DNA of 56,574 nt from Branchiostoma floridae (GCF_000003815.2 NC_049987.1:18819019-18875592); one strand, 5' to 3'. Positions 24,401-39,400 are shown, counted from the stretch's first letter. Notes: generated by a model from the letters alone, not told the origin. A program made the numbers and translations.

Positions 24401-27400
24401 TGAGGCTTAGTGCTCCAGTAGACGAGAGGGTGGAGAAGGAATTGCACACCCCTCCTTCACCATAAAAAGTCATGTGCAGGTCAGGCAAACAGGCAAAAAG
24501 CCTGTCTGCCTCCTCATCTATCCAATCGACAGGAGAACCACAAAATCGTATTGCAGGTCATGTTATCGTTGATTTATATGTCAATCTCCTTTGCACAAGT
24601 TCACATTTTGTTTCGTACATGTACAAATGTCAATTATTGTATTCATGATGATCAAACTATATAGTCTCTTAAAGGTGCCTAGTAAAATTAAGGATGCTTT
24701 TATAGCACACGCATATAAGCACTACATAGTTTTATGAAATCTGAACGTTCATCTGCATAGAAATACGTATACTGAAAACAACAGAGACAGGTGTCCGCGG
24801 TAAATATGTCAACTGCAATAAGAACTGAAAGACGTGTAGTTGTTTTAGCATTTCTAATGTAAGCTTCTGCATATTATCGCATTTCTTTATTATTAAGATT
24901 GCATACAAAAAAGAAATCACAAGAAGTAAAAAGAAATAAGAACAAAATAAGAAAGTTGAAAAGTTCACCCTGAAATCCATCTTCGTTGATGTCTCCAATA
25001 GCTTCTATGGCTACTCCGAATCGTGACCGTGCTTTGCTGGATCCAGACAGGCATTCTTCCGGGCGTCGTTCTAACCCCTGTAAAATAGAAGGTATATGTC
25101 AATCAAAGCCCTCGTGACCTTGTGTCGTGTGTGGCGTATCTGGTAGAGTGTTGGGCTCGGAAACTAGAGGTCCCGAGTTCGATACCCACCGTGCCCCCGG
25201 CGTTGTGCCATTGGGAAAGGCACTTTTCACGACCTTCCTCATTTCACCTAGGTGTAAAATTGGGTACCAGACTTCGGTCGGGGAGGAAAGAATAGTACTT
25301 TTATCGTCTGTGAGTACTTTGTATGTGGAACTGTTAAAATGAATTACTAAACTTGAGTGCAGTGCCACATTGTCCTCGTCTGTCCAAAGGCTAATAAAGA
25401 AAAGGCCTCGCACAATACTTGGTATGTGTTGTAGAACAATATTCTGTAAACAACCAGATGTTTTATTCAGGGCAATGACCACTTATCCTCGCAGCCGCAG
25501 AACTTCAAATTTGAGTCAGTAATAGGGGTGGGTACCGGTACGGTGTACCGAATGCAGCATGTACGGTGTACCGGTACAAAACCGGTTTTCCTTATTGGAC
25601 CGGTCCAGGAAAACCTGACCTGAAAAAAATCGGTGGACCGGATGTTGGACCTATTGGAAAATGAACAGACTATATGATCAGGCATTCACACGTTTCGGGG
25701 TTTACCGGTGGAGGAAAATAACAAGAGCGACGTAGAGTAGCGTCTATAGTTATTTCTACCAAGTTTTACAGTCAATAGTACAGAGGCAGTTAGCCTTAGT
25801 CTATTTCAAAACGCCAGTGGGAGTCGAATACTCCACTTTGTTGCGAAATGGACCATTGTTTTGAGTATTGTCCATTCACAAGTTCTCACATACTGAATCA
25901 GGTCCAGGTTCAGGTCCGGACCTGGACCTGAACCTCTGGACCTGAACCGGACCTGGACCTGAATTTTCTGTACCGGTACCCACCCCTAGTCAGTAACTGA
26001 GCCTATTCTAGACTTTTATTTGAAGTGGTCAGTCCCAAAACTGACTTATTGGTGTGGATAAGACACTTGGCCATTGTACAAATACAAAGAATATTGTTAT
26101 TCAGTGACTTACCAACTTGATGGAAACTATTTACGGGCGTATGTGTTGTACTTGACATATGGCAAGACAGCGGTATATACTTCATGAAGCGTGCCACGTA
26201 CATGTATGTTAACGGCCGTTTTCTATGTATCAGACCCTAAGGCTCTGTTGTCGTCCGTCAGCTGCTACAAGTGGTCTGGGTCCATTGTGACAGCTGCTGC
26301 ATTCCTAGCTTTCATCGGTTTACAGTGATGGCATTCTTACTTGTCATGTTATTCGAATTGGAAAGAGTACATTGCCCCCACTGGTTCTACTTCGCACTGC
26401 AGCTAGGGGTCGCTGCTGCATCGTAAAAATTGCGGTCCCAAACGTGACTAGGTTGGTATCCCCCTCCCCACCTTACCACAGTTCAATAGAGAGAATGATA
26501 AACTTATCAAGGAAGTTTATCTGTGTTGGTAGTAATCATAGTACAATGCTTAACTTTCTTCCAGCACAAAGGTACAGTGCTAAGCTTTCTTGGAAAAACA
26601 CAAAGGAATACACGATCAATTTTACAACGACCACTGTCGCGCCTTCTACAGGATCAATACTGATGACCAATCACTTCAGAACGTAAACTCGCGAGAGTTA
26701 CAGACACACGATCTTATTAACACGTGATCATGCGGATACGTGACGTCAGCAATTGGTCAATAGTATTGATCCTGAAGAAGGCGACAGTGGTCGTTGTAGA
26801 TTTGATCAGTGTATACCTTTGTGTTGAAAAGTGAAAGGAGAGTGATACCGATCAAGTTTTAACTCACTGAAGAGCTAGTCTTCCACTTGTCAAACAGAGA
26901 GGGCAGACGCTATGTACAGGTTCATTGTACTTGGAAATTCCCTAGCTCTTTTCGACAAGCACAATGAAGAGTAAACCACGGCTAACGTCCCGTCCTAAGG
27001 ACCCTTTCCGGCAGCGTGCATGTCGGGTGAGCGACACAGTCACGCTTCTTGTTTCCAGAGGCAGGGCCACTAACCACTGGACTACGCACGCGACCATAGG
27101 AAGAAAGTTTAGCAATGTACGTAGGACTTATTATACCTCTCCAGTGTTGAAGTAAACGCAGACTTGTCCTCGTTCGTCGTTCCCTCCATGGAGAGGCGCC
27201 CCGACCAGCAGCTCAGATAGCCCATCGCCATTCAGGTCTACGATAGCAACGGACGACCCGAAATTTGCACCAGGCTATACCGACCAAAGAAAAGAAAAAT
27301 ACATAGGGGTCAGTACGTTGATAAACACCAAACACCAAGGTAATGAGATACTTATCTAATGCAAAAGTTGCTTAAGCATCTGGATAAGCTTTGCAATAGG

Positions 27401-30400
27401 TCAGATGTTTCAGACAACATCCGCTATCTTTCGTCGATGACAGAAAGGGGTCTTTAAAGCGCCATGAAAACTGTAAGCTTGAAAAAAATTCAAGGGTATT
27501 GATATACAATAAGCCATCAAACAAACTGCCGACCGATTGTTTTATCTCCATCTCCCATCCAGCCTGCATATTATAATTGGCATCTTATGTTTCGAAAAAA
27601 GGTAAATACGGACCTATATTTAGCTGGGAAAGGCAAACATATACTTTACTCTAGATAGTATTGGGGTATCGTGAACAATGAATCGTACTGTATCGAAGGC
27701 AAAGCCTGACTATATAGTAGTCACAAAAACTGTTTAGAAGCCATCATTAAGAAAGAACAATAAACTGTCCATACCTCGTCGCCGGTTAATTCGATGAGAA
27801 CTTTTCCTTTGCGGTCATGGATGAGAACCTGGTATAATGATAAATGCGTTTATCAGCCTTTAAATTAGATTAGATTAGATAATATTAGATTAGATTAGAT
27901 TAGATTAGATTAGATTAGATTAGATTAGATTAGACGATATATCTCATGCAACATTTTTTGAATATGAAAAATGCAAAGCGAAGTTATGTAACACTTTTAC
28001 ATTACCTTTCCGGTTCCGTCGTAGGTTGGGGAACTCGCCACAGTCTCTAACTCTTCCTTGCTGAAGAAATGGCCCTTCCCTACTTGAACAGCTGTAAAAA
28101 GAAGCGCACCATCTTTATTAAATGTTAAAAGCTAACATACAATCGAACGACACCAAATGAAAACAACCACATAGCCAATTCAAACAACAAGTTTACGTTA
28201 AGTTGCTTAACTTAAGGTCAACCGTGCGCTTTTGTCAGAAACATGAAGCATTGTTTTAAACCAATTCAGAAGTTTGACATAACTCACTATTAAAGAATAC
28301 CAAAAAAATTAATACATCTCATAAAAAATCTATAGATTCTAGATAGAATCTATTGTATAGACCTGATAAAAAAAAATCATCCTTTTAAAGACTGGCAAAC
28401 TTTTATTGCCCAAGGGACCGTTGGATCTCCCCCCCTCTCATTTATGACCATTTACAACAGCAAAAAATGATCATTTTATTGATAGTCTATAGAGGCTGTA
28501 ACTTAGAATAAAGCCGTATGTACCTTTAAATTCACTCCCACCGCTCGTAAATAGCGAACTAGATATGTACAAGTCTGAATGCGAGGCTAGGTGTAATTCT
28601 GAAATGCTCTCAAGAATTTTCCGGCTGTTTAAAGAGAAACTTTCTCGATAGCCTCAGGCTCTTAAATAGCTCGAAGGCGCACTAGCCTAGTAGCCAGCCT
28701 CATGCACCTTGGATTCGCTCCCCGTGGTCTTGGAAATCGGACTAAATATTTGCAAGGCTGAATGCGAGGCTAGATGTAATTCTTGAATTCTCTCCAGAAT
28801 TTGCCGGAATAGCTGTTTAGAGAGAAACTTCCTGGATAGCCTCAGGTTTCTTTGATAGTTCGCAGGGGCTCTAGCCTCGTATCCAGCCTTGTCTACCTTT
28901 GACTCGCTCCCGGCCCGCTCTTGGAGAGCGTACCAAAACTGTACAAGGCTGGGTGTGAGGCTAGTTCTAATTCTCCAAGTCCCTCAAAAATGTGCCGAAA
29001 TAGCTGATAAAAAAGAGAAACTTCCGGAATAGCCCCAGGTTTCGTGACAGCTGCTACGATATCTTAGGGGATCACTGCAATGTTGGTGAACTACCCAATA
29101 TTTACAGTTTCACTTCAAGTCGTCTTAATCTGAGGTCCGCAAGGATGCCAGGTATGTGGCATCGATGTCAGTAGATGTAAGTTTTGTTTTGAGGGACGTT
29201 CCTTTGACTGGAAATGGAGAAGTCGCTTTAAAGAAAAACGCAAGCAGGGCGGGCTCTCATATATTCAAAATGATGGCCACAGAAACTTTTTTTCAAAGAT
29301 ATTGCAAGCCTCATTACCTTCGCCAAGAAGATTATGTTTTCGGAAGCCTTTGTATGTGTCGGGGGCGGTGTATATTAGACCTGGAAGGTCTTGATGAGAC
29401 CTGGAAACGATTAGTGGAACTTCCTGGGTTTGATACCTCGTTTGTTATAGCTTCATCATTCAGCAAAATATTCTATAAGGCCAAAACTTTAAGAGTTATT
29501 AGTGTAGACATACATTGGGGCAATGGGTAATGATATCGTCTCTTTCCATTCCTCTATCGATGACGTATTTTTTTTAACACAGGGTACTACCCACTACAGT
29601 AAACTTATGTTTTAAACACTATACGTGACGTACTAGGAAAACGATGGTTCATTGTGCACTCTTATATTCTATATCTACGACTATACAGTAACGCAAGTTT
29701 TAGATTTCACTTTATGCCTCTAAAAACTGGGGCTAGATTGTTGCAAAGGTATCGAGAGACTGCATTCTCACTGAAATGCGGCACGATGGCGGCCTCACTG
29801 CGTCCTGAATTGGATTTGAGTTATCCTTGAGTTTATAATGGGAATATCGAGCAAATATCCAAGTATGACCAAACGGGCAACAAAACATAGTTTCCAAGCA
29901 GAGGTTAAGGGGGGAAATTGTGACCTTTTCCTTTTCCTATCAGCTGCCACCGCCCCCCACCCCCATCAACCTCTGCTTGGAGAGTAACAAAACCCTCAAA
30001 ACGTAGAAAGATTCATTTTAATCTATAAAATCCGTTGAGCGATTTATAAAATCTCCTGGCCGCTAGGAGGTCGCAATCGTGCCGCAGTCAGTCAGTCACT
30101 GTAGTACTACTATACTATTAGTAGATATAATATCAAAACAGTGAACTGTATTTCCAATCTCTCAGTATTAACCGCGGTAGACATATTCAGAACACATGAC
30201 CAACAGGTTTCACCAGGACCTTGTCCTGATATATACACCACAAGTGTTATTAATCCCTTCACCTTGACTCCTACCACATCTACCCAGCGGGTCAACACAA
30301 ACGTTTCAAAAGCACAGCTTGAAACAGCTTCACTGGGGGCCAGAAAGGATAGGGTAGCTAGCGAGTTTGTACGGGGACCCAAGGTAGTCAGCCCGCCGAT

Positions 30401-33400
30401 CTCACATTAGCGCTCCGGGAGTTTAAGCCCGAAGGAGTTATCGCTACAGGTGGACCTCCTTCGGGCTTAAAAATCCCCCGAGCGCTAATAGGAGATCAGT
30501 GGGCCTGATTGTCTTGGGCGACCGAATAAACTGTCCTAGCTGCCCGATCCCGGCTGGCACCCAGGGTAGAAACAGCGGGATCTAATCTCAGAGTCTTGGA
30601 ATGTTGGGAGCTCCTTCCTTGATCTTCCTTCCATGGCTTGTTATGTAACCTAAGACGACCTTTATTCTGAACCTGACCTAGAGTTCTAGACCCCTATGTC
30701 AAGACTAAGGTCATGGCATAAACTTTGACCAGAGGGACATTATGTGATGCCTTGATGCGATAATTATCTGTTGTCTCATTTAGTTCAATGGCACAAAATA
30801 AGTTGCAGGTTTGAGAAACTCTCATATGTTACATTTGTAGCAACACTACGGGGACTTCCATAACTAACCAGAGGTCGTGGCATAACTTTGACAAGAGGGG
30901 CCTTCTGTGATGCCTTGATGCGATAATTATCTGTTGTCTCATTTAGTTCAATGGCACAAAATAAGTTGCAGGTTTGAGAAACTCTCATATGTTACATTTG
31001 TAGCAACACTACGGGGACTTCCATAACTAACCAGACAGAGGTCGTGGCATAAACTTTGACCAGAGGGGCCTTCAGTGATCTCTTGATGTGATAATTATCT
31101 GTTGTCTCATTTGGTTTAATGTCATCAAATACGTTGCGGTTTCAATTCAGCAAAATCCATATGTTGCACTTACAACAATACTACAGGGACTTTCCTTGGC
31201 TAACCAAAGGTTATTACATAAACTAGGGCCAGAGGCTCAGATGTAATAATTATCTGTTGTCTAATTAAGATCAATGTAACAAGACAAGTTGCAGGTTTCA
31301 GAAATATGTCATCTCTATCTTACAAAATTATGTTGCAGCAATACTACAGGGCTTCTCCTAACTAACCAGAAGTCATGGCATAAACTCAGGCCGGATGGTA
31401 CAGGTTTCATAAAATTCGTGTTGCACTTACGGTAATAATAAGAGGACTTTCCAAAACTAACCATATGTTATGGCATAACCTTGGGCGCCTTCCGAGATGC
31501 CCTGATGTAGTAATTATCCGTTGTCTGGTTTATTTCAATGTCACAAAATATGTTACAGGTTTCAGAAAATTCAATGCCTATTATATGTTGCACATACACC
31601 AATACTACGGGGACTTCCATTACTAACCAGAGATCATGGCATAAACTTGAACCAGAGGGGACTTTCGAGATGTCCTGATGTGATGGTAACAGATTTCAGA
31701 AATATTTCATGTCTTTTATATGTTGCATTTACAACAATGCCAAGGGGAACAAAGGCTTAACTAAGGTCACGGCATAAATTCTGACTCAAGGGGCATTCCG
31801 AGATGCCCTGTGATATTTATCTGTTTTCTCATTTAGTCCAGACAAATTCCAGGTTTCGGAAAAAATAAATTGCCTATTATATGTTACACTTACAACAATA
31901 GCACGGGACTATGAAATATTCTATCCTTTATGTCCAATAATGTTTTTCTCAACAGCCAGTTTTTGGTAACTGAATTATTTTGAAAAGAGCATTTCAATTC
32001 AGACAGTCGTCATAGCTATATGGGAACATCAATATGGCGGCGGACGCAGCTACGTGTATCTTTATTTGTTGAATCGTATGAGTTCTAGAGAACAAAGCAA
32101 GTAAAACTAAAATGTTTCGTAGCGCACTTTTCGAACCCCACGTCTTAAATCATCATCCTACAAGAGCTCTAAATATTGCAGTCTGTCAAATATCGTCATT
32201 ATCAAGTTCAACCAAAAAAAAGAAGAACCTTAGATTTACAATGTTTCCTTTACCTTTACTGGAATCATATGTTTCTAAACGTAAAATCATAACAGAATCG
32301 GATATTAGGATCATTTGGAGCTCAACAAACTGGTCAACTAAGTTGCAGCCATCTTCGTTGTGCCATTTGAAAAAAATTCCCTACCGTCAGAACAGGAGCG
32401 GAAACCGTTAAAACTGTTAATTGCCATCCCCATTTGTAAAATGTTCAAATTACGTGGATCAGTATGAGAAGACTTCAGACCGTTGGACTACATGGTAATG
32501 TTATTTTGGCATTCGGCATTTGGTACTACTGGTCAGCTGCTTACGACTTTCGTCATTCGCCGGGCATACATACAGACTGACAAGGATTAAAGCAGTGGAA
32601 AGATAGTATGTTGTGGTCTGTATCGCATTAGGCAGAGTAGCCCAAGGAAAGACCAAGGTCTTCAATTCAAGAAGCAGACGACAAGGCTATGCCAAAGGGC
32701 ACAAACCCCATCGTCTTGAGTTATCCTATGTTACAAACATGCTGAGTAGAATTTGACATTTAACTTCAAGATTTTGATGATAATTAGTGATAATGACTTA
32801 AATCTTCTCTACGAGATGGTATTTTTTGACGGGTTTGATCAAAGAAAGGCCATTTGACCACTTCTAGGCAATGAGTTAAGATGATGGATTGTGAAAACTA
32901 TTATGCAAATGCCTATCAATGAACACTGGTTCTGAAGGCTTGAATATTGTATACAAGAGTTGTCATCAGTACAGTTCTATAATTTGACAGTCCGAGGGAA
33001 AAACCTGTTGCTGAAGAATGACTTTGAGACTGGTAATTGGACAGTGTCACAGTGTGACCTACAGGAAGCCTTAGTGTTACGCTAAAAGAGAGACATAGCG
33101 AGACAAGAAGCATCATGAGATCATCATGAGCAATGACCATAGAAGTAACTATAGAAAAGAGACAGAGAGGCAACGTCTCGCCTTAGACCCCTTCCTTCAA
33201 GCTTCAAAAGCCTCCAGATTGGGAGAAAATATTCATGGAAAAGAGGGCTTTTCAAGAACTTTAAGTGGTACCCTGCCCTTAGCAACGCTGGCGTTTGCAC
33301 TAGGGCACGCGGTTTATTGGGTATTCTTGAAGCAGAAGTTGGGTCGGGGAGACGGTAGTGACTTGGAATTCTTACTGCTCCCTATCATCCCTATCGGAGG

Positions 33401-36400
33401 AAGCGGGACGAACCCGACTCGACCTGACCTCTGCTTGGAGAATATTTATTAGGTTCCATTTGCCGCCAAACAGCTGTTCTCCAGTGATAGACGATAGAAA
33501 CCTACTTCAACAGACGTTTTGTACTGAGAGCTATAGATTACCAACAGTCTGACCTACAAAATCTACAAACTGCTTATGGTACCTTCCATTACAAGTATAA
33601 GAGTCCACAACTTTTAGTAATCTATAATTTGGTGTGACGGCGGAAAGAAACCGACTTCTCTATATAGCTATCAACACAGAAAAAAAAGAGAATTCTTTTA
33701 TCTTGAACAAGCAGACGCACGGACAGGTCGTTCAGGGGTCGCACAGGGATCCCTCATGCAGAAACAGTATCTGCGCCAAAGAATTTTTACTGAGAATGAA
33801 CCAGTTGCTGTACCGTATCTTGGTATGTCGGATTCAGACAGCTAAATCCTCATTGATTGAGAAGTCTGTTGGAAATGCCCAATCTGTGCACAGGAAAAAA
33901 AACTAGGAAACCACAGCCCATTCGTAAGACGTTGCAATGAGTCCTTAACTGGTCCGGCACCTAGAATCTTGATGAACAATACCACGAATCCAAAATTAAA
34001 GAATTAGAAAAAGTCCTAATCCTGTTAATCTACAAACTAAAGTGCTAATATGTGTACCAATAATTACCAGACTGCGCTCCTATTCGACTAGTTTTCACAG
34101 TGACTACTCTCTATTTCTTCGCAGCCAGGTGCTGAATTGCGAGAAGCTTACAATAGGCGGGGCTAAGTCGCAAGTGTCCGGAGCGGCTGCCATTCGGCAC
34201 TAACTCAGATGACCTCAATATTGGCCCTGGTGTGGACATATGACTGTAGGTTTTGAACCACTCACACCGGAAAAGACCTCTACTATTTTCGATTAATGTT
34301 GTGGGTTCTTCGAGGAGCAGTTCTCTTCAAACACGGGACCTATATTTAACGTCCTTATCCGAGAGATGGCCCTAACCGAATCTAGGTGCTCAATTCCACC
34401 AGAGTGAAGTGGGGAAAGTCGTAAGGGTACAAGATCAGCGGTGGCATATCAATAGCTTCAAACCAAGGACCTCTGGGTTATGGGCCAAACACACGGCCGT
34501 TGAGCCACACGATCCCATTAAATGACAGTAACACTGAATGGCGGAGCTTTAACGGCGGGAGCCCAAAAGTGTGGTTCCGTGAGAAAATTACGAAGAGGCA
34601 ACAGACTCTACGGCTACAACACTCCATGAAGCAAATGACTAACTAACTCAATGCATTAGCCGGGCAATGACCATTGTCAGAGCTACTGAGCAAATGTGGA
34701 AGGGTACCTTACAGCTGTGTTGAGTTAAAGACAATTTTAACGTAATCTACAGGAAGATCAGGACTACGCACCAAGGATAGGCTGGCGATAGATCGTGTGA
34801 TACATGAAAGACCAACTACACTGCCAGTGAAAATTTACGACTGATTCAAATCAAATTAAAACTTATTATAAATCAAAATGGTAGTAATATGCTTGTACAC
34901 TACTGTATTAAGTAAATAGATTTTGTTAGTTTACTGTTTCCTGCTACTTGTTTGTCATATTGTTTCGTCTTTCATTGTAGTACTTTTATTATTGTTTCTT
35001 ATATTGTTTCTTTTATCATTGTGATTGTTATATTCTATGTTGGTTACGTAGATATGGACATATCCTGTCTGAAAGCAAAGAATAAAGTCCCAAAGTTCAC
35101 TGCTACTGCTATGCATGTGAATCGGCTGCAGTTCACGTGACCTCCGCTGAGCGTCAAATAAAAGGGAACGAGCCATTCTCACACACTTATCACATTGCAC
35201 CCTGAAGTCTAGCATTCTTGTTTTGGACCTTCTTACTGTAATTTACACATTACTATGAACTTGGAAGCGTCGACTTCCTAAGGTATGTCAACCCCCATAG
35301 GCGAAATACTGTAGCCCGCTGCCCCAACCAATCAGGAAACCAACAAGTTGTTACGTCACGAGGATGAAACGCCCAGACTATATGCGTTATGTATACATGA
35401 ATACTTCTATATATAAAAGGTCTGGACTTCGTCTGGGACAACTTTATCAAGTGTGGATATGAAAACATATGGAAAGCATTTCTTACTTCGTCATGGTTCA
35501 GTAGACTGAACTCACGTCCTGACATACACCACGCGGGTACAATACCAGACTATATACGGTTTGCCCTATCTTTGAACCAATCTCCGTCTGAACTTGTCAT
35601 CCTTTTATGTTGCTGCGTGCATTCTTGATTTTTGTGTTGCCGTTTTTGTTTGTCCACGCGTGCATTGGTATCAACAAAATGGGTGAAAAGCTAACCAGAA
35701 AGGTAGTAAGCAAGCAAATACATCTATACCTGCACACGGCCTCGCCTAACGAACTATTGCTCTGTTTATTCTCACTCAAAAGAGAAAGAGTGTGGAAGAG
35801 TAAGGGCACTACAGCAGGACTTCGTATCTTTTGTCCTGGACATGCTGCGGTCTTGCTTAGTTGTCCAGAATCTCAGCTATATCCGACCAGAGTGATGCAA
35901 TGCAGTCTAGGACAAGGCCAAGGAACAGCGCCTTAAGCTTTTGGAACGACTTCAAGAAGTTTAACCATCACAGCTTGAGCTACCTTTCAATCATACGTTT
36001 CTACCAATAAAACTCCTGGAGTTTTCAACAAGGAGCTTACAATGATTTAAAAGATAGTCATTTTACAATGCAGCGGTCAAATCATGTGACACAAAGTTCG
36101 TGGAAACAGCATACACTTATTAGCTGTCTGAAACGGAAACAAGTCGCCTGTTCAAATCTAGCAATAGTGATGAAAGAAAGAAAGAAATCTTATTAATTTT
36201 TTGGCGTCCAACTAAAGAATTTACAGACGTTACGTTCTAATTGAATAATCTAAGGAAACTCTACACTACAGCTTGAAAGGTAGGCTGGGTGCCATCCTAT
36301 TTTGTTTGTAATTGCCGGGGCTCTAGGGTCTATTGAGTGTGTGCCCCCGGGTAAAGTAAACAGGATGACATCTACTTGACACTTTTGCCAAGACAGAGGG

Positions 36401-39400
36401 GGCAACAACCTAGTTGGCACAGTAAGGTGTAACGTTAACACTCAATTATACCATAAGACCAGGAGTTCCAAAATTATATCTAGTTGCTTGACGCGTTTGC
36501 CAAGACAGAGCCGAGGTAGCAACAACCTAGTTGGCAAACTAAGGTGTAAAAGACCAGTGTGGTATAATTGAAGTCCAAAATTATATCTATTTGCTTGACG
36601 CGTTTGCCAAGACAGAGGGGTCACTAGCACAGTTGGCACTAGCCTGGTAACCAGCCGTATTATAGCTCCCGAGTCTCTTCTATCCTTTCCTTTGGAGTAT
36701 CATTACGTGGATTTCTATTAACCTTACATCGACGTACAGACCAGTAATTTGTGATCTAATAAAAACGGTGTTATCAACGCCTTCTCGAGAGTGCCTTGTA
36801 CACATTGATATCTGAAGTGACCATATGTCTCGGGGAAAACGGATTCTGCGTTCTTCTATGTGACCAATTATTTTACCTGGTGGCATACGGAGCTTCGCGA
36901 TTGTAATCACGCATATGCAGCGAATGCGTTGTGGGTAATATGTCAAAGAAAAGGGCCCCTGAGATATAAACAAACACGTTTGTACATCGTTATGCAAATT
37001 GAGACAATGGTCTAGACAAAAGCTTACAAGTTAGGGGCCTTCACATTTGACATATTACCCGCAATGCAGTTTGGGACGCATGCGCTCCTACATTAGATTT
37101 TGTGAACCTCCTTATCATACGATCTGGAGTTACATGTTAGGGAGCTTCACCTCTGAAATATTACACACAACACACCTTGCTGCGCATGCGTATTTGCTAC
37201 CGTGAACCTCCTTATTTTGAAGTTTGGAGTAACAATTCATTGGGCTTCGGCTTTAATTCTTGATTACCTACAATGCAGTTTGCTGCGCATGCATACTTGC
37301 AACCGTGATGCTCCTTATTATGGCATGCATGAGTCGGCGTTACATTTTACGGTGCTACGGCTTAGACATATTACCCACAATACAATTCACTGCGCATGAA
37401 TACTTGCAATCGTGATCCCCCTTATTGAGAGTTGGCGTTTCATTTTAGAAAGCTTCGCCTTTGACACATGATTACCTACAATGCAATTCAGAGCGTATGC
37501 ATACTTGCAACCGTGAACCTCATGTTGAGTAGAGTCGACGTTAAATTTAAGGCAGCTTCAACTTTGACATATTACCCACAATGCAATCCGCTGTGCACCT
37601 CCCTATTATAAATGGTGATGCTAGATATGCAGTAAAATGTTGTTTTTAGATATCTATTGCAAGTTGGCAAGTCGTTTAACTAACTACCATGAAAACAGAG
37701 GAAATCCTCAGCATCATTAGAAGTGCTCATACGGCGGAGGGAAATTGTGACTAACGACCAGATGTGAACCGTTCTGATGACCGATGACAGTTTGGACATC
37801 TGGTAAAGAACACCGCCCAGGGCAAGTCTACCTAGCGCGGCGGGCAGTCTGGATGGGGTTCTGATTTGATTTGTTTTCTGGCCTTCGCCAAGAAGGTTAT
37901 GTTTTCGGTAATTTTCGTATATGTCTATGACTGTGTTCTAACTTGAAAGTTCATCGGCGTTGCGACAAAAAATATAATTACTATAGCATCTGGATATGAT
38001 TTTGGAAACGGTCAGACATTTCAGACAGCCATCCGGTGTCTTTCGTCAATGACACTACTGACCGTTTCCAAAATCATATCCAGCAGCTTGAGTAACTGCT
38101 TTATGGCGTACTTTATTACCTGGGTGTCTAACCTTCATCGATTCATCCGTGTTAGTGTGGCTATGTTTATCTGTATGTGGACTGCTAGCACAACTTCAGA
38201 AGCTGTGGATGGATGCTGATGATATTTAGGGCCATTTAGAAGGTTGGTAGGGGTCGGGAAAACGATGGTCAAGTTCGATAATGGATCCTCTAGCGACTTT
38301 CCACGGTACCGCAGCGAAACTTCGGGTCACGATATCTGGACAGATGTAGATAGCTATTGTTTGTATATCATATGACAATGACTGGCAACAAAGGCAAAAT
38401 ATATTAGAATTGCATCTAATCTTTATAAATTGACCAACGGAAAAAATGTATTTATGACGACACGTGCGGACGGAAATAAAGATTGAAATACAAGACTAGC
38501 ACGTGCATAAGGAAAAAATATCCCACATATGCCCAGACAAAATAGCTAAAGGCAGTAGACTATTAAGGAGTTTGGACTTGGGCCAAACAACAAGTGGCTG
38601 GGATAGACATCATTGGCACACGTTCAATGTCACGTTTATATAGCCGACTCCTAACACGTAAGGCGACATGTCGGGGCCAGACTTAACCCACTTTTACACG
38701 CATTGTCGACTGACAATGACTGGAGGAGTATATAATGGAAAAAGGGCCAAGATCAAAGTCGTTTGGCGGGTAGCTGTGAGTGAAGACAGCGCCTGTCACC
38801 ACCAGTGTCGCATCTGCCAATCAATTATGCTAATTAGTTTTCCTAACCAACGAACACGGTGCCCATTACGTAACGATGATTGAAATCTAACGTCCCCCAA
38901 GGGACTCGTTATTGCAATGTTGAGACTAGAGGGTTGCTGTGAGTGAAGACACAGCCTGTCACCACCATTGTCGCATCTGTCAATCAACCTAAACTAATTA
39001 TGCTAATAAACTTTTCTAACCAATGGGCACGGTGCTCATTACGTAACCATGATTGAAACCGAACGTCCCCCAAGGGGCTCGTTATTGCAATGTTGAGACT
39101 GGGGGGTTGAGCTTGGATGGCAAAAACAACATACACTGCGAAACCCGGGAGCACCACCCAACGATTTACGTCCTTTGACGATGGGTCACTCCACTCTGTT
39201 ATTTTGCCACGCGGGTGGGAAGGGGGTAGGGTCGAGTTGGAACGAAAGGTTCCAGAAGCGGCACAACAAAGAGGGCAATCCTGAGACGAAATAGGCGCCA
39301 AATAGGCTTAGCTCTTGGGACACAATAGAACACAATACGGTCCTCAACACATGATGGGAATGAACTGTGGTGACCCCGTCTCCAATTTAGCGATGCTAGC

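Noticed and set aside
25115-25190. Functional tRNA gene
   Set aside because: A and B boxes are present, but the acceptor stem does not pair and a SINE body follows directly.
6733-28091. Three neighbouring genes (integrin alpha, integrin beta, MMP-like) instead of one
   Set aside because: No stop, second signal peptide, calf, PSI, EGF, TM or metalloprotease exon was found between the parts, and all 27 junctions stay in frame. Transcripts could still overturn this.
29156-29530. 124-codon plus-strand ORF
   Set aside because: No splice context or recognisable domain; part of it resembles a dispersed repeat seen again near 37884.
30690-31900. CRISPR-like array
   Set aside because: Units are contiguous 163-bp satellites with no spacer pattern, in a eukaryotic intron.
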